Below are positions 46,890-57,008 of a stretch of 61,999 nt of DNA, piece after piece. Origin of the DNA: a virus; the IMG/VR virus record IMGVR_UViG_3300008448_000076, positions 1-61,999 of that record, one strand, 5' to 3'. Under the pieces are notes generated by a model, which did no database searches, had not been told where the DNA came from, and saw only the letters and a program-made list of their open reading frames with translations. Positions within the stretch are counted from its first letter, which is position 1; every line of letters starts with the position of its first letter. Position numbers and translations under genes: made by a program.

Positions 46890-47344
46890 ACTGGATAGTC
46901 ACGCCACGTCAGCTGGAAGTGAGGACCATCCGCGAACTTCGGAAGGTCCACTTCTACCACCGGTCCATTGCCATTTAACAAGCGCCAGAGGCCGCCCCAT
47001 TCAACGGGGACTTCAAGCTGTTCTGCAGCCTGACGGAAAGCCTCTGCGATCTTGAAGTAAAAAGGCCAGTCCCAACGAACAGCTTCGTTGGGATCCTTCA
47101 TGTTATCGCCGTCAAGATCAATATATGCAGCCACATCGACAGCATGCCCCGTAAGATGGCGGGACTTCAGTGTCTTTGATGCACCGGCAGCAAGCAATTG
47201 CTTCTGGCGTTCAAGTGTGCGCAGTCCTTCCGTGATAATAAACGGAACAGGGCAAAGCTGAAGGGCGATCTGAGCCACTTCAACAAGGTCATCATGCACA
47301 CCAACGAGGCGGCTCTTCGAGCGAGCGTCAAACTCTTTCATCAT
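46886..47344 (-). CDS. Endolysin, peptidase M15 family (152 aa)
   Basis: SRHLTGHAVDVA supplies H63 and D70. VEWGG gives E115, the probable catalytic Glu, and DGPHFQL gives H142, so the zinc site is complete. This is the L-alanyl-D-glutamate/D,D-peptidase type of phage lysin. No signal peptide is seen, so it needs the holin (14724-15248), encoded far away in the same late transcript. The ATGA overlaps the stop of the 1798-aa gene. Confidence 0.9.
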   Translation of the reverse strand: MMKEFDARSKSRLVGVHDDLVEVAQIALQLCPVPFIITEGLRTLERQKQLLAAGASKTLKSRHLTGHAVDVAAYIDLDGDNMKDPNEAVRWDWPFYFKIAEAFRQAAEQLEVPVEWGGLWRLLNGNGPVVEVDLPKFADGPHFQLTWRDYPV

Positions 47345-50300
47345 TCATATCCGTATTGACGACCGAACTTGAAGGCTTGTTCTGCCGTTTGGTTTTTAAC
47401 ATTGCGAAGAGCGGTAAGGCGCTTGGACTTCTCGTCACCAGAAAGATTCGGATCCAAGCGAATGGACTTCATCTGCTTGTTGATCTCTGTAATCTGGTTC
47501 TCAGCCTTGTTCAAGACCTTGTAGACAGCCTCAGCTGCAGGATCATCCTTCAGCTTTTCCTTCAAGATTTCGAAGTTATTGGTGACACCGGCATCATCGA
47601 TGGACGTAACAACCTGCGTCACGGAAGACTTCATGTCGTAGAAGTCCTTGACGAAGCGGTTTCGCATCAACTCCGGATCCTTGACAAAGCGGCTAAGACC
47701 CGTGGCATTCGCCCCGATGCCGACGAGAGATGTCGGATCTCCGAAGTAGCCGGAAGGACGGGTGCCTGCGCCAGAGAAGATGCCGTCTACCATCGAGGCA
47801 AAGACTGAGCCCATCGTTCCGAAGTAACCGCGGAGCAAAACGTCTGCCTGTTTCGGAGAGATCACAGGGACAACGTAGTTTGCGAGAGCCTTCGCAATCT
47901 CTGTAGTGTTCTCGTCAGCGCGTTCTTCCTGCGGGCGACGCTTGTCAGCGATGGTTTCGATGTCTTGCCAAGTGAACATGTCCTTGTTCACCACGACTTC
48001 TGCGATGGGCTTCACCGCTTGCGGGATCGGGTTGAACAGGAACGTCGAGGACATAATCTGAAGAAGGCCGTCAGTGAACTGAGCGCCTTCTTTTTCACGG
48101 ATCGAGTCCATCATGAGCGCAGGAATAGCGCCAAAGACAGAACCAATTTCGAATGCTCGCGGCGCTGCAATGACTGTGTCACCAACACGAAAGTAGTTGT
48201 TTGCAATCTTGTCTTCGACCGACAGCTTCTTATACCAATCGTCGTCGCCGTAGATCATGTTGAGGGCAAGTTCGATTGCGGTGAGTTGAAGGCCGCGGAT
48301 AACGAGCGCCTTCGGGATACCAATGGTGCCCTTTGCAAGCCAAGATTCTGGAGCGCCTGCTGTGCCACGCTCGATCAAACGATAGAGACCTTGAACACGG
48401 GCATTCAAGAATGGGATCATCGGGATAAGGTGCATAAGGATGTTACCTGCAACACCACCACCGGCACCAGAACGATTGAAGTTTGTCAGGTTGACAGCTT
48501 CATACGCAGCCGTTGTCGGATCCATCCCCTTCTTCTTGACGAGATAGTCAAAGTACGTGACGCGTGAAGCCATTTCGGTTGCTTCACCGATGTGCTCCAA
48601 CTTGTCGAGGGCCTTCATCGCAAGACCCCAAGGCTTGGAGATATCAGCAGACGTGTACGCACGACGCATGAACTCTGCCTGATCACGGAAGCCTGCACCG
48701 TATCCGTAACCACCGAAACCTGTCGCAGCAAGAATCGCCTGATACGATGGGCCTTTGCGGTACACTTCACGGAAGTTTCTGAATGTGCCAGCGATCAAGT
48801 CCGTGATCGGCATACCTGTCTTGACGTATGTATCGATGATACCGCGCCACAAGTTTGCGATCTGGAACGGAGGCGCAATCGTAACACCTGTACGCAGGAC
48901 GTTTGCAACCTTCGACGCAGCCTCAACAGCCGCACCAAGTTGCTTCGGAGACATCGCCGACAATGCTTGGAACATCGGCACGTCGTTGATCTTAAGGAAC
49001 TGATCGCCGCCGTTTACCCGGTATGTGATGACGCCATCAGCACCCGGCTTGCCGACCTTCTGCGCAATGCTGGGATCGCCGTAAGCAATGGCTGCCTCAG
49101 CCACCTTGTTGTAGGCAATGTTCTTAAGGCCTGCCGCAACAATGCTGCTGTAGTTGCGCAGTGTGTTGTCGTAGAATCCTTGCTCAATTGCACCACCCGC
49201 TGACACGGCTTGGTTGAAAGCCGTGATGTTGCGGGGATTGTCCAAGGCTTTTGTGATCGCAGGATGCAACGTACCGTTCGGATCACCCTTTTCTTGGGCA
49301 CGATAGAACGGGGTGTAGAACATCGACATGAAGCGTTCGCCGAGTTCTTGCGGGATCAGGCCGCTGTTGATTGCAAACTGAACCATGCCTTTGTTGAAGG
49401 CTTGGAACTCATCAGCGACTTCTTTGAAGTGAGCGGGAGCAGACCGAACAATCTCTTCAAGTTCAGCGTCGGTGAAAGGTTTCCCCGTCACAGGATTCTT
49501 GTAGCCGAAGCCGGAGTAACCAGCCTTCCTGCGCAGATCAAGTTCACGTCGAGCAATGGCGTACTGCTGGAAAGCGTTTTCGTCTCTTGTACCAATGCGG
49601 TCGAATATCTTGATCAAACCACCGTTTGTATTATCAAAGCGCATGTCGCCCGTCTTCTTGTCGTAGACAAGAAAGCCGCTGTTCAAAAGACCAGCAACGC
49701 GGCCTTGTACGTTTTGCATGCGCTCAAGTGTTTGACCCACACCTTCGAAACCAGCACGGTTCATGAACGGAATTGCAGATGCCACACTGTTTCTGAAGAT
49801 GGCTTGAGCATGAGACTCACCTTCTTCACGACCAGTGATTGCATCGAACAAGCGGCCCCACACACCCTTTTGTTTAGTGGCAGTGGTGAACTGACCGAGT
49901 TGCTGGATCTCAACAGGGACATCATTGCCGATAAGAGCAGGGTTGACACCGAGATCTTTGACATCTGCCTCTGTGAGAGGATGCGCTTCGCTCACAAGAC
50001 GGTCGCCGGTAGAAGTGTAGCCGGGTTCGACACGCGTAACGATAGCGCCTTCTGGTGTAGTAGCTTCCTGTGCAGTATCTACAGCGCTAGAGAGAGGTGT
50101 CCTCTTGCCCGCCTTCGCAGCAGCCTTTGCTTTAGCCTTGGCTGACGGTGTTGCACCATAGGTCACACCCTTCAAAGGAACTCCCGCAGCAGTGGCTTCC
50201 TTCTGGGCATCAAAAACATTCGCATATCTACGCGTGATATTCTTCTCAGGGGTAGCCTCGACATTACCCCACATCTCGGAGAGCAGCTGCTCGAACGCAC

Positions 50301-52737
50301 CTTGCGATGGCTCGACCCCGAAGAACTTCGAGATCTCGTAGTAGAGAGTACGGAGATTGTCGTAGAGTTTCTTGAACGCCGAGTCCAACTTGCTGTCTAC
50401 TTTACGAGCAGATCCAGCAACCCACTCAGCGCCCTTCTCTGCGATCCATTCGCTGAAGCCAAAGTAATACTCAGCATCTTTTGCTTTGGTAAGATCCCAG
50501 CCCGTACCACCGGCTTGAGTCGGATCTTTAAACCGCACTTCACCGTTCTTCACGACAAAGTGTTTCTTTAGATAAGCCGCAGGATTTTTCATCATGTCCT
50601 TAGACATGGTGCCCTGATTGATGGCGGATTGAATCTTTGTTTGAGCAATACGGCGTGATGCTGAAGGTACAGATTCTTTCACGTACTGCTGGATGATAGC
50701 GTTAAGCTGATCCTTCGGAAGATCTGTCAGCCACGTAAACTCCATGACGTGAAACATTTCATGGAACAGTGTACGTACAGCCTTCTCTGGACTTTTAAGT
50801 GCGCCAAGAGAGAAGTTCAACGCGAAGGTTTTCTTCCCAGCGTACTGCGTAGGATGCATGTATCCATAGCTGTCAGGATCTTCTTTCGCAGAGACCATAA
50901 AAGTCAGTCCCGGGAACAGTCTTTCCTGCACCGTGCGAAGAACATCAGAGAACCCGGGGAAAGCAGTTTCGATTTTCTGCTTTGCGTTACCGACGTAGTT
51001 TGTCTTTGTGTCAGCGATGATCTTGTCCAGCTTCGCCCGTTGCTGGGGATCTGTAGTGTTGACATCGATACCGGCAATCTTGTTTATCTCAAGTTTGGCG
51101 GGGAATGTTGCAACAGTTGCTCTGCCAGACACATCCGGAGCAATGATGCGCTCAGTAGCGCCACGCTTTGTTTGACCAACATCTTCCTTTACTCGGGCAA
51201 GATACTCGTCAACCTTTGTCTCGACCTCTTTGCTCTTCGCATCAATCTCGTCTTGTGCCATGCCAAGACCCTGCGTCAGATACTCCTTCGCAAGATTAAC
51301 ATCTTCAGGGTTTGCGTTTTTGGCAATCGCATACAAAGCCTTATCAACCATGTTTGCGAATGTCGCCGGTGCCTTTAATCCTTCGCGGTAATCGTAGTCT
51401 TGAGCGGTCTGCAGGAGACCTTGTTCTTCCTGCGGATCGGCAACCTTAAAGATTGTGGCGGCCTGATCTGTTTTAAGATTGACCGTGTCAGGGACATCAA
51501 CAAAGCGGATTGTCTGTGCGCCAGCCTGTGCAAGAGCAGCAGGATCCTTATTGTACGTGAATGTTCCATCCGCTTCTGCTGTAGACGGATCATAGAACAG
51601 GCGCATTTTTCCGGTCTCTACCTTCGGTGGCAGAGTGCCCTGTGCCTCAGTAACCTGAGTTTGAATTGGCGTTTCATTAAACGCCTGAAGTCTTTCGCGA
51701 TTGGCTTTGACCCAATCGTTCTCTGCCAAAGGTTCATCCGACGTGATCGGCGGAACAACAGGCGGTGTGCCCGGCTGCACGGGAGGTGTGCCCGGCTGTG
51801 TCGGCGGAGTTCCGGGTTGTGTCGGAGGTGTGCCCGGTTGCGGGGTAGGGGTTGTCGGTGTCGTCGGAGCAGGAGGAGTTTCTTGCTGCTTGTTTGTTGC
51901 ACCGCCAACAGCACCAAAGCCTGCGCCAAGAATACCACCGGCAACGGCTGCCTCAAGAAGTTCAGAGCGAACTTCAGGCGAAAACTCAAGAAGCTTTTCA
52001 GGATCTGCTTGCGCAATCTCGAGTGCCTGCTGCGCACTTTCAGTCAACGCTTCTGTTCTGCCGCCGCGGAGACCTTGAGTCACCGTGCGTTTAAGCAATG
52101 AGCCTGTCGTAGCACGGCCAAGACCCGGGATATAACGAGTGATGATTGCATCAAGAGCGGCCTGTGGAACAGCAACAGCCGTAGCCTTTGTCAGGCTGGC
52201 GCTCTCAAGAGTTTCACCTTCTTGGATCTGCCGCTCAATATTTGAACCTGCGAATGTTGGAACACCCGCTACTGTGGCACCAACACCTGCGCCAACAGGA
52301 CCGCCGACAATACCGCCGACGATTGCACCGGCAACAGGGGCAGCCATGTACGGAATACTTTCGGCAGCCTTCTCGTAGGCATAACGAGCAGCACTCGAAG
52401 GACCGGTAATATCTGTGAACGACGGAACTTCAGGCTTGTAGCGTTGAGCAATGTCTTCTTGGCGAGCCTGTGCTGCAGCAAGTTGTTCTTTTGCAGCGTC
52501 CTCAAAACCAAGACGCTCAAGACCTGCGGCACCGAGAGTTTGCAGAGACGACTTGAGACCGGCAACGCCAGTCTCAAAAGGAGTTGCCCTTTCACCTTTG
52601 CCAAAAAGGCGGAGCATGTAGTCAAACCTGTCCTGATCCTTACCGAACTTTTTATACAAGGCTTCGGCCAAGGCATCGTCGGATACGCTGTCGTATTCCG
52701 GATATGCCTCACGGATCGTTTGGAATGGGGTAGCCAT
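47341..52737 (-). CDS. Large polyvalent internal virion protein with HExxH domain (1798 aa)
   Basis: The N-terminus reads TIREAYPEYDSVSDDALAEA, LYKKFGKDQDRFDYML, a common start of phage ejection/polyvalent proteins. Glycine-rich hydrophobic stretches follow (VAGAIVGGIVGGPVGAGVGA). A TPP(T/V)QPG linker repeat lies near residues 296-330. A zincin motif, LFHEMFHVMEF, is at 659-663. Much later VLRTGVTIAPPFQIANLWRG resembles the LPD38 region of polyvalent proteins. It probably enters the cell with the DNA and may form part of an ejection channel. Confidence 0.75.
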   Translation of the reverse strand: MATPFQTIREAYPEYDSVSDDALAEALYKKFGKDQDRFDYMLRLFGKGERATPFETGVAGLKSSLQTLGAAGLERLGFEDAAKEQLAAAQARQEDIAQRYKPEVPSFTDITGPSSAARYAYEKAAESIPYMAAPVAGAIVGGIVGGPVGAGVGATVAGVPTFAGSNIERQIQEGETLESASLTKATAVAVPQAALDAIITRYIPGLGRATTGSLLKRTVTQGLRGGRTEALTESAQQALEIAQADPEKLLEFSPEVRSELLEAAVAGGILGAGFGAVGGATNKQQETPPAPTTPTTPTPQPGTPPTQPGTPPTQPGTPPVQPGTPPVVPPITSDEPLAENDWVKANRERLQAFNETPIQTQVTEAQGTLPPKVETGKMRLFYDPSTAEADGTFTYNKDPAALAQAGAQTIRFVDVPDTVNLKTDQAATIFKVADPQEEQGLLQTAQDYDYREGLKAPATFANMVDKALYAIAKNANPEDVNLAKEYLTQGLGMAQDEIDAKSKEVETKVDEYLARVKEDVGQTKRGATERIIAPDVSGRATVATFPAKLEINKIAGIDVNTTDPQQRAKLDKIIADTKTNYVGNAKQKIETAFPGFSDVLRTVQERLFPGLTFMVSAKEDPDSYGYMHPTQYAGKKTFALNFSLGALKSPEKAVRTLFHEMFHVMEFTWLTDLPKDQLNAIIQQYVKESVPSASRRIAQTKIQSAINQGTMSKDMMKNPAAYLKKHFVVKNGEVRFKDPTQAGGTGWDLTKAKDAEYYFGFSEWIAEKGAEWVAGSARKVDSKLDSAFKKLYDNLRTLYYEISKFFGVEPSQGAFEQLLSEMWGNVEATPEKNITRRYANVFDAQKEATAAGVPLKGVTYGATPSAKAKAKAAAKAGKRTPLSSAVDTAQEATTPEGAIVTRVEPGYTSTGDRLVSEAHPLTEADVKDLGVNPALIGNDVPVEIQQLGQFTTATKQKGVWGRLFDAITGREEGESHAQAIFRNSVASAIPFMNRAGFEGVGQTLERMQNVQGRVAGLLNSGFLVYDKKTGDMRFDNTNGGLIKIFDRIGTRDENAFQQYAIARRELDLRRKAGYSGFGYKNPVTGKPFTDAELEEIVRSAPAHFKEVADEFQAFNKGMVQFAINSGLIPQELGERFMSMFYTPFYRAQEKGDPNGTLHPAITKALDNPRNITAFNQAVSAGGAIEQGFYDNTLRNYSSIVAAGLKNIAYNKVAEAAIAYGDPSIAQKVGKPGADGVITYRVNGGDQFLKINDVPMFQALSAMSPKQLGAAVEAASKVANVLRTGVTIAPPFQIANLWRGIIDTYVKTGMPITDLIAGTFRNFREVYRKGPSYQAILAATGFGGYGYGAGFRDQAEFMRRAYTSADISKPWGLAMKALDKLEHIGEATEMASRVTYFDYLVKKKGMDPTTAAYEAVNLTNFNRSGAGGGVAGNILMHLIPMIPFLNARVQGLYRLIERGTAGAPESWLAKGTIGIPKALVIRGLQLTAIELALNMIYGDDDWYKKLSVEDKIANNYFRVGDTVIAAPRAFEIGSVFGAIPALMMDSIREKEGAQFTDGLLQIMSSTFLFNPIPQAVKPIAEVVVNKDMFTWQDIETIADKRRPQEERADENTTEIAKALANYVVPVISPKQADVLLRGYFGTMGSVFASMVDGIFSGAGTRPSGYFGDPTSLVGIGANATGLSRFVKDPELMRNRFVKDFYDMKSSVTQVVTSIDDAGVTNNFEILKEKLKDDPAAEAVYKVLNKAENQITEINKQMKSIRLDPNLSGDEKSKRLTALRNVKNQTAEQAFKFGRQYGYE

Positions 52738-52752
52738 ATGTACTTACTCCGC

Positions 52753-54300
52753 TTACTCGCCAAACAAAGATAGCGGGTCAGATGATCCAGAGCCAGAGCC
52801 TAATGTGTAATCGTTAAAGAAAACCCGGGTAAACTGATCTTCCAGTTTTCTCTTATAGGCCATCCTCTCTTCAGGAAGAGCCATGCTTCCTTCTTGAGTT
52901 TCAAGCCACTTTGCGTAGGCCTTCTCGGCCTCAATTGCACCCTTCTGCTTTGCGGCAGAAAGAGACTGAGCAAGACGTGCCTTACGTTGTTCGTCGGCAT
53001 CCTTCAATTTGCTTTCCATGATGCCGTAGTACTTTTCCTTCGCAGCCAACTCACGCTCTGCAAGATCAGATGTGCGGCGATCTTTTTGCAGTGCGCTGAA
53101 TGCCTGAAGACCGGAGATGCCACCGGCAGCAATGTTCTTCAAAGCGTTGGGGCTTTCACCGGCAGCCATCGCAAGACCTGCCTGCAAGAGAGCCATGTTA
53201 ATGTCGTCTTGGCGATCTGTCTCACGCTGACGCTTGATGTCATTCAATGTTGTAGCAATTCCCTTCGGAGCAGCAGCGTCTGCGGTAGGGGTTTTCGGAG
53301 CAGCCTGAGATTTTGCAGGTGCCTCATAGACATCGCGGGCAGCAGCACGAGCACGAGCAAATCCTGCCAGTGAACCAATGCCTTCTTGAGCAGAGGCAGT
53401 GAATTGAGGCTCACTTGATTTTTCTTCAATAGCTTTTAACGCAGCCTTTTGTTCTTCCTGTTGACGGGCCCGTTCCTCCGCTGGAATCTCAGTGAAGATA
53501 CTTGCTACAGGGTTTTCCTTGATCGCCTTACTACGTTCCTCTTCCTCTTTGAAAAACTGTTCACGTTCTTGCTTACCACGAGCGTAATCGCGAGCTTGAT
53601 CGCGGCGAAGCTTAAGATCCGCAGCAATTTCTTCTTTGCTCGGCTCGACCCGAAATGGATTTAAGGATTGAAGGCCACGACCAATAGGTGTTTTAGCAGT
53701 AGACTCTTTGTATCTACCTGATTCAGTCAAGAAAATTGTTTCTGCCAACCGTTCAAGTTCAGCATCTGACATTGTTTCAATCGGCGGCATTTCCTCATAC
53801 GGAGAACGTTCCCGGGCAGGGCTTAGGTCACGCGCTGTCGGACCATAATCAATTGCCGATGTTCCTGTGCCGCCGATGCGGAGGCCAATGTCAGGCATTG
53901 TGTAGATAGCGTTTTCACCCGCCGCAATTGTAGGACGAACAGGAGTAACACCTTGTGGTCCAGTGCCTTCTGCAAAGCGTTGCACATACCCACCGTCAGC
54001 CATGCCAACAGGACGGAAACCCATGGCCTGCATCTGAGCCATCTGCTGCTGAGTGTTTGGCTGCGGCGCTTGCGGCTGCCCTGTTGCAACGGGACGGAAC
54101 ACGCCCGGGCGGCTTTGCTCAGACAATGTCTTGTAGTTTTCCGGGTTCTGCCGTTCCTTCGCAGCAGCCAGCATTTCCATTGCTTGCTTCTTACGGCGCT
54201 CGTAATCCGATTCACCTTTTACAAGCGAGACAACGCCTTCCGATGGAGGCGCTGCTTCAACCTTACGAAACATATCACGGTCAAGAACGGGATCACGCAT
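52753..54300 (-). CDS. Internal virion-type protein (515 aa)
   Basis: A Gln/Ala/Glu/Lys-rich protein with RRKKQAMEMLAAAKERQNPE near the N-terminus and long charged helices later (KAEIEAEKAYAKWLE-like region, here GAIEAEKAYAKWLETQEGSM). FRPVGMADGGYVQRFAEGTG is an MADGGYV/FAxG peptide common to such proteins. The central NDIKRQRETDRQDDINMALL, QAGLAMAAGESPNALKNIAA also recurs. Likely an ejection protein, inferred from position and composition. Confidence 0.65.
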   Translation of the reverse strand: MRDPVLDRDMFRKVEAAPPSEGVVSLVKGESDYERRKKQAMEMLAAAKERQNPENYKTLSEQSRPGVFRPVATGQPQAPQPNTQQQMAQMQAMGFRPVGMADGGYVQRFAEGTGPQGVTPVRPTIAAGENAIYTMPDIGLRIGGTGTSAIDYGPTARDLSPARERSPYEEMPPIETMSDAELERLAETIFLTESGRYKESTAKTPIGRGLQSLNPFRVEPSKEEIAADLKLRRDQARDYARGKQEREQFFKEEEERSKAIKENPVASIFTEIPAEERARQQEEQKAALKAIEEKSSEPQFTASAQEGIGSLAGFARARAAARDVYEAPAKSQAAPKTPTADAAAPKGIATTLNDIKRQRETDRQDDINMALLQAGLAMAAGESPNALKNIAAGGISGLQAFSALQKDRRTSDLAERELAAKEKYYGIMESKLKDADEQRKARLAQSLSAAKQKGAIEAEKAYAKWLETQEGSMALPEERMAYKRKLEDQFTRVFFNDYTLGSGSGSSDPLSLFGE

Positions 54301-54309
54301 TGCGAAACC

Positions 54310-55242
54310 TTACTTATTAAACATGTTGTACGCGCCAAGACCTGCAAGACCAACGCCTGCAATCTGCGAGAACGGCGACGGAGATGGGGCAGATGTCTGT
54401 GTCGTCGTACTCTGGCCCGATGGAGTACGGTTAAGAATATCACCGTAATAAGACAGACGCTGATAAGGCTCTTGGTTGTAGAGCATCTGGTTCATGCGCT
54501 GCGCTTCCAACTCACGCTGGTTCTGCTGCTGCACGTTCTGACCGAGGTTATACTGGAACGAGGCTTCGCCTTGTCCAAGGGCAGAGGTCATCTGACCGAG
54601 GTTGGCGTATTGCTGTCCGAGGCCAGCGATCCCCTGACCAGCGTTCATTGCCATTGCACCAGCATTCTGCATACGAGCCTGCTGGTTTTGGAATGCTGAC
54701 ATTGCAGCCTGCTGCGCCTGCGAATAGTTCTGTGCGTAGTCTTGGAAGATCCGTTGAGATTGGACATCTGCCAGATTACGACCGAGTTCTGCCTGTTGAA
54801 CACCGTAGCGTGAACCGCCGAAGGCTCCGCCACGAACAGCCTGAGCTGCAACGCCCTGCCGCTGAATAGCAGCCTGACGGTTCATTTCTTCAAGAGCCTT
54901 CTGGGTAACGGCTTCTTGGTACGGGTTCATATATGAGCCAGCAGAGTACGGGTTGTACTCACTAGCACCCATCATGCCGAGACCGGCACCTGTTTGATAA
55001 GCACCTGCCGCCTGACCATATGCGCCACCTGCCTGTTGCAAATAAGGTTGGTATGCACCGATGCCCTGCCGGGCAAGTTGAAGAGCAGTAACTTGCTCGG
55101 GAGCAAAACCTGCAACCTGATACTCGGCTACCGGGACAGCTGTTTTGGTTACGTCACGAACATCTTCGATGAGACCTTTTCGATAGGCCTCCATCCATTC
55201 TGGTTCGCGAACAATCTGTTCCTGTGTCGTAACTTCAGCCAT
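54310..55242 (-). CDS. Internal virion-type protein (310 aa)
   Basis: SYMNPYQEAVTQKALEEMNR, QAAIQRQGVAAQAVRGGAFG and GSRYGVQQAELGRNLADVQS are typical of a Gln/Ala-rich internal virion protein of environmental podoviruses. It ends with a short hydrophobic segment (FSQIAGVGLAGLGAYNMF). Probable component of the DNA ejection machinery. Confidence 0.7.
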   Translation of the reverse strand: MAEVTTQEQIVREPEWMEAYRKGLIEDVRDVTKTAVPVAEYQVAGFAPEQVTALQLARQGIGAYQPYLQQAGGAYGQAAGAYQTGAGLGMMGASEYNPYSAGSYMNPYQEAVTQKALEEMNRQAAIQRQGVAAQAVRGGAFGGSRYGVQQAELGRNLADVQSQRIFQDYAQNYSQAQQAAMSAFQNQQARMQNAGAMAMNAGQGIAGLGQQYANLGQMTSALGQGEASFQYNLGQNVQQQNQRELEAQRMNQMLYNQEPYQRLSYYGDILNRTPSGQSTTTQTSAPSPSPFSQIAGVGLAGLGAYNMFNK

Positions 55243-55244
55243 TG

Positions 55245-56618
55245 TCAGGCCCTCTTCTCAAATTTATGCATCATGTCGTACATGCGTTTGGCACCCTTCA
55301 TTCGGCTGCCACCACCTGCACCACGAACAGCCTTTGCAGTCATCACAAATTCACCGTCAGAAAGACGGGCTGGAATGCTGTCGCTTGTCCCTGTGCCCGG
55401 CCCGCTCAAATGACCGCCACGGCGAGCATCGATCTCACCGCCCTGTGCAGCATATGCCGGAGAATAGGTCGGGACAACGTTAACCTTTGGTGCCTGATAG
55501 ACTTGGAATGTTCCGGGGGCGAAACGTATGCCCTCAACATTCCGCTCTTCTATCTTGGCCTGCTTTTCTTCCGGCGTCATGGCCGACGCCAGAGCAAGGC
55601 CAGCAAGGCCTGCGCCGCCGACAGCGTACATTGGGTTCTTGGCAATCCAATCCTTTGCGGCTTGGAACATACCCGGGGATGACGGGGCCGCGGCAGTTCC
55701 GGCAGCAGCGGCTGGCGCTGTCCCAGAAGCCGCAACAGAACTTGGGATGTCGCTGAAGTAAGATCCAGACGGGGTAACTGCGGGAGCACCTGCCGCTGGG
55801 GTTGCGAACATCGCCTGCATGCCGGTAGGCAATCCGCCAATAACCCCCTGCATAAAGCCTTTATTTTGTAGCCAGCTTTGAGCGCCACTGAACAAGGCAC
55901 CGCCAGCACCGCCGACGAGGCCTGCAGTCAAAGCTTGGGCAGGACTTGCACCGTTAATCAGGGCTGCAACTCCAGACCCAACGGCACCGCCAATGATTGG
56001 GCCAAATGGAATACTCAAAGCAATAGGGAGAACAACGCCCGCAGCCTTTTTCAAAAAGCCGCCGATGCTTTTAAAGATACCGCCGAGGAAGTATTCTTTG
56101 AGGCCAGTTTCTGGGTTTGTGGTACCAGAGCCGCCCATCGAACGCAAAGTTTCTGCACTCTTCGGGCTGAGATGCGCCAGCATCGTGTCGCCTTTACGCC
56201 CTGCCTTTGCAAGACGCTTGGCTTTACGGTTCAAAGAAGCAATGCCGCCGCGAGCAAATTGCTGCGGGGCACCGCCGGACATAGCATCATCAACCATGCT
56301 GGACAGGATGCTAAAAAATACGGGGTCATAATCAGGGGGCAAATCACCCGGCTCAACCAAGCCCTGACGAATGACGGCCTGAACGGCTGCGTCATACTGG
56401 TCACTACGGCGATTCAAGAAGTCAATGACCTGTTTCAGGGCGGTCAGTTCTTCTTGGCTCATTTCCCGGAGATCATCAGCAAGTTCACGAAGAGACTCAA
56501 TCTCTTCCTCGGAAAGGTTATTAAACGCCTGTCCGAGCTGTTGAACAGCTTCTTGTGGATACTGAGAGGCGGGATCTTCCCGACCAGAAGCCTGAAGTGA
56601 TTCTATGCCTTGCACCAT
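55245..56618 (-). CDS. Internal virion-type protein with LAH/GGSGT motif (457 aa)
   Basis: An acidic helical N-terminus (EEEIESLRELADDLREMSQE) is followed by GDTMLAHLSPKSAETLRSMG and GSGTTNPETGLKEYF, the motif shared with the 971-aa protein. Glycine-zipper membrane-like segments come next (VVLPIALSIPFGPIIGGAVG), then PAPAAAAG linkers. The end, GTSDSIPARLSDGEFVMTAK, is a common C-terminal module. Probably ejected or located inside the capsid. Confidence 0.7.
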   Translation of the reverse strand: MVQGIESLQASGREDPASQYPQEAVQQLGQAFNNLSEEEIESLRELADDLREMSQEELTALKQVIDFLNRRSDQYDAAVQAVIRQGLVEPGDLPPDYDPVFFSILSSMVDDAMSGGAPQQFARGGIASLNRKAKRLAKAGRKGDTMLAHLSPKSAETLRSMGGSGTTNPETGLKEYFLGGIFKSIGGFLKKAAGVVLPIALSIPFGPIIGGAVGSGVAALINGASPAQALTAGLVGGAGGALFSGAQSWLQNKGFMQGVIGGLPTGMQAMFATPAAGAPAVTPSGSYFSDIPSSVAASGTAPAAAAGTAAAPSSPGMFQAAKDWIAKNPMYAVGGAGLAGLALASAMTPEEKQAKIEERNVEGIRFAPGTFQVYQAPKVNVVPTYSPAYAAQGGEIDARRGGHLSGPGTGTSDSIPARLSDGEFVMTAKAVRGAGGGSRMKGAKRMYDMMHKFEKRA

Positions 56619-56646
56619 GGATATACCCTTGGATGTTAATCTTTAT

Positions 56647-56679
56647 GCAGGGGGCCAAACCTGTAGCAAAGGCTCCTGC
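56647..56679 (-). terminator. Intergenic hairpin
   Basis: GCAGGAGCC pairs with GGCCCCCTGC (one bulge) on the minus strand, in the 93-base gap between the 98-aa and 457-aa genes. ATAAAGATTAAC follows, without a clear T-run. Weak terminator or processing site. Confidence 0.4.
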
Positions 56680-56711
56680 AAGATACCGTTTTACCTACAA
56701 AATTACAAGTC

Positions 56712-57008
56712 TTAGACCGTTGTTACCGTGACCGACCCCACAGATCCGGAAGCAGATACTCCGCTCAAGTACGGAGCATTAAGAAGAGACACCCTTAAAA
56801 CCCCGCCTACAACAAAGATCGTGCCCGGCTCAAGACCGTAATCAGCCGTCGCAAGATTGGTCAGAACTATTGTCGTATTACGACCTTCGCCCGGAGCCCT
56901 TAACAGAGTCATGAGCTGATCGAGTTTACGTGTTAGATCGTCAAAGTACGCTCGACTATACTCGTTAGGAGCATTACCAAAAACAGGTAGATTAAGCCTG
57001 CGGTCCAT
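56712..57008 (-). CDS. Small tail-region protein (98 aa)
   Basis: MDRRLNLPVFGNAPNEYSRA, YFDDLTRKLDQLMTLLRAPG and the beta-type end TIFVVGGVLRVSLL fit a conserved small protein encoded next to the beta-propeller tail gene in podoviruses. It overlaps that gene by one base. Role unknown. Confidence 0.7.
   Translation of the reverse strand: MDRRLNLPVFGNAPNEYSRAYFDDLTRKLDQLMTLLRAPGEGRNTTIVLTNLATADYGLEPGTIFVVGGVLRVSLLNAPYLSGVSASGSVGSVTVTTV

Noticed and set aside
50742-50757. ACGTGAAACA half of a parS site
   Set aside because: Only ten bases match and it encodes part of the conserved HEMFH motif.
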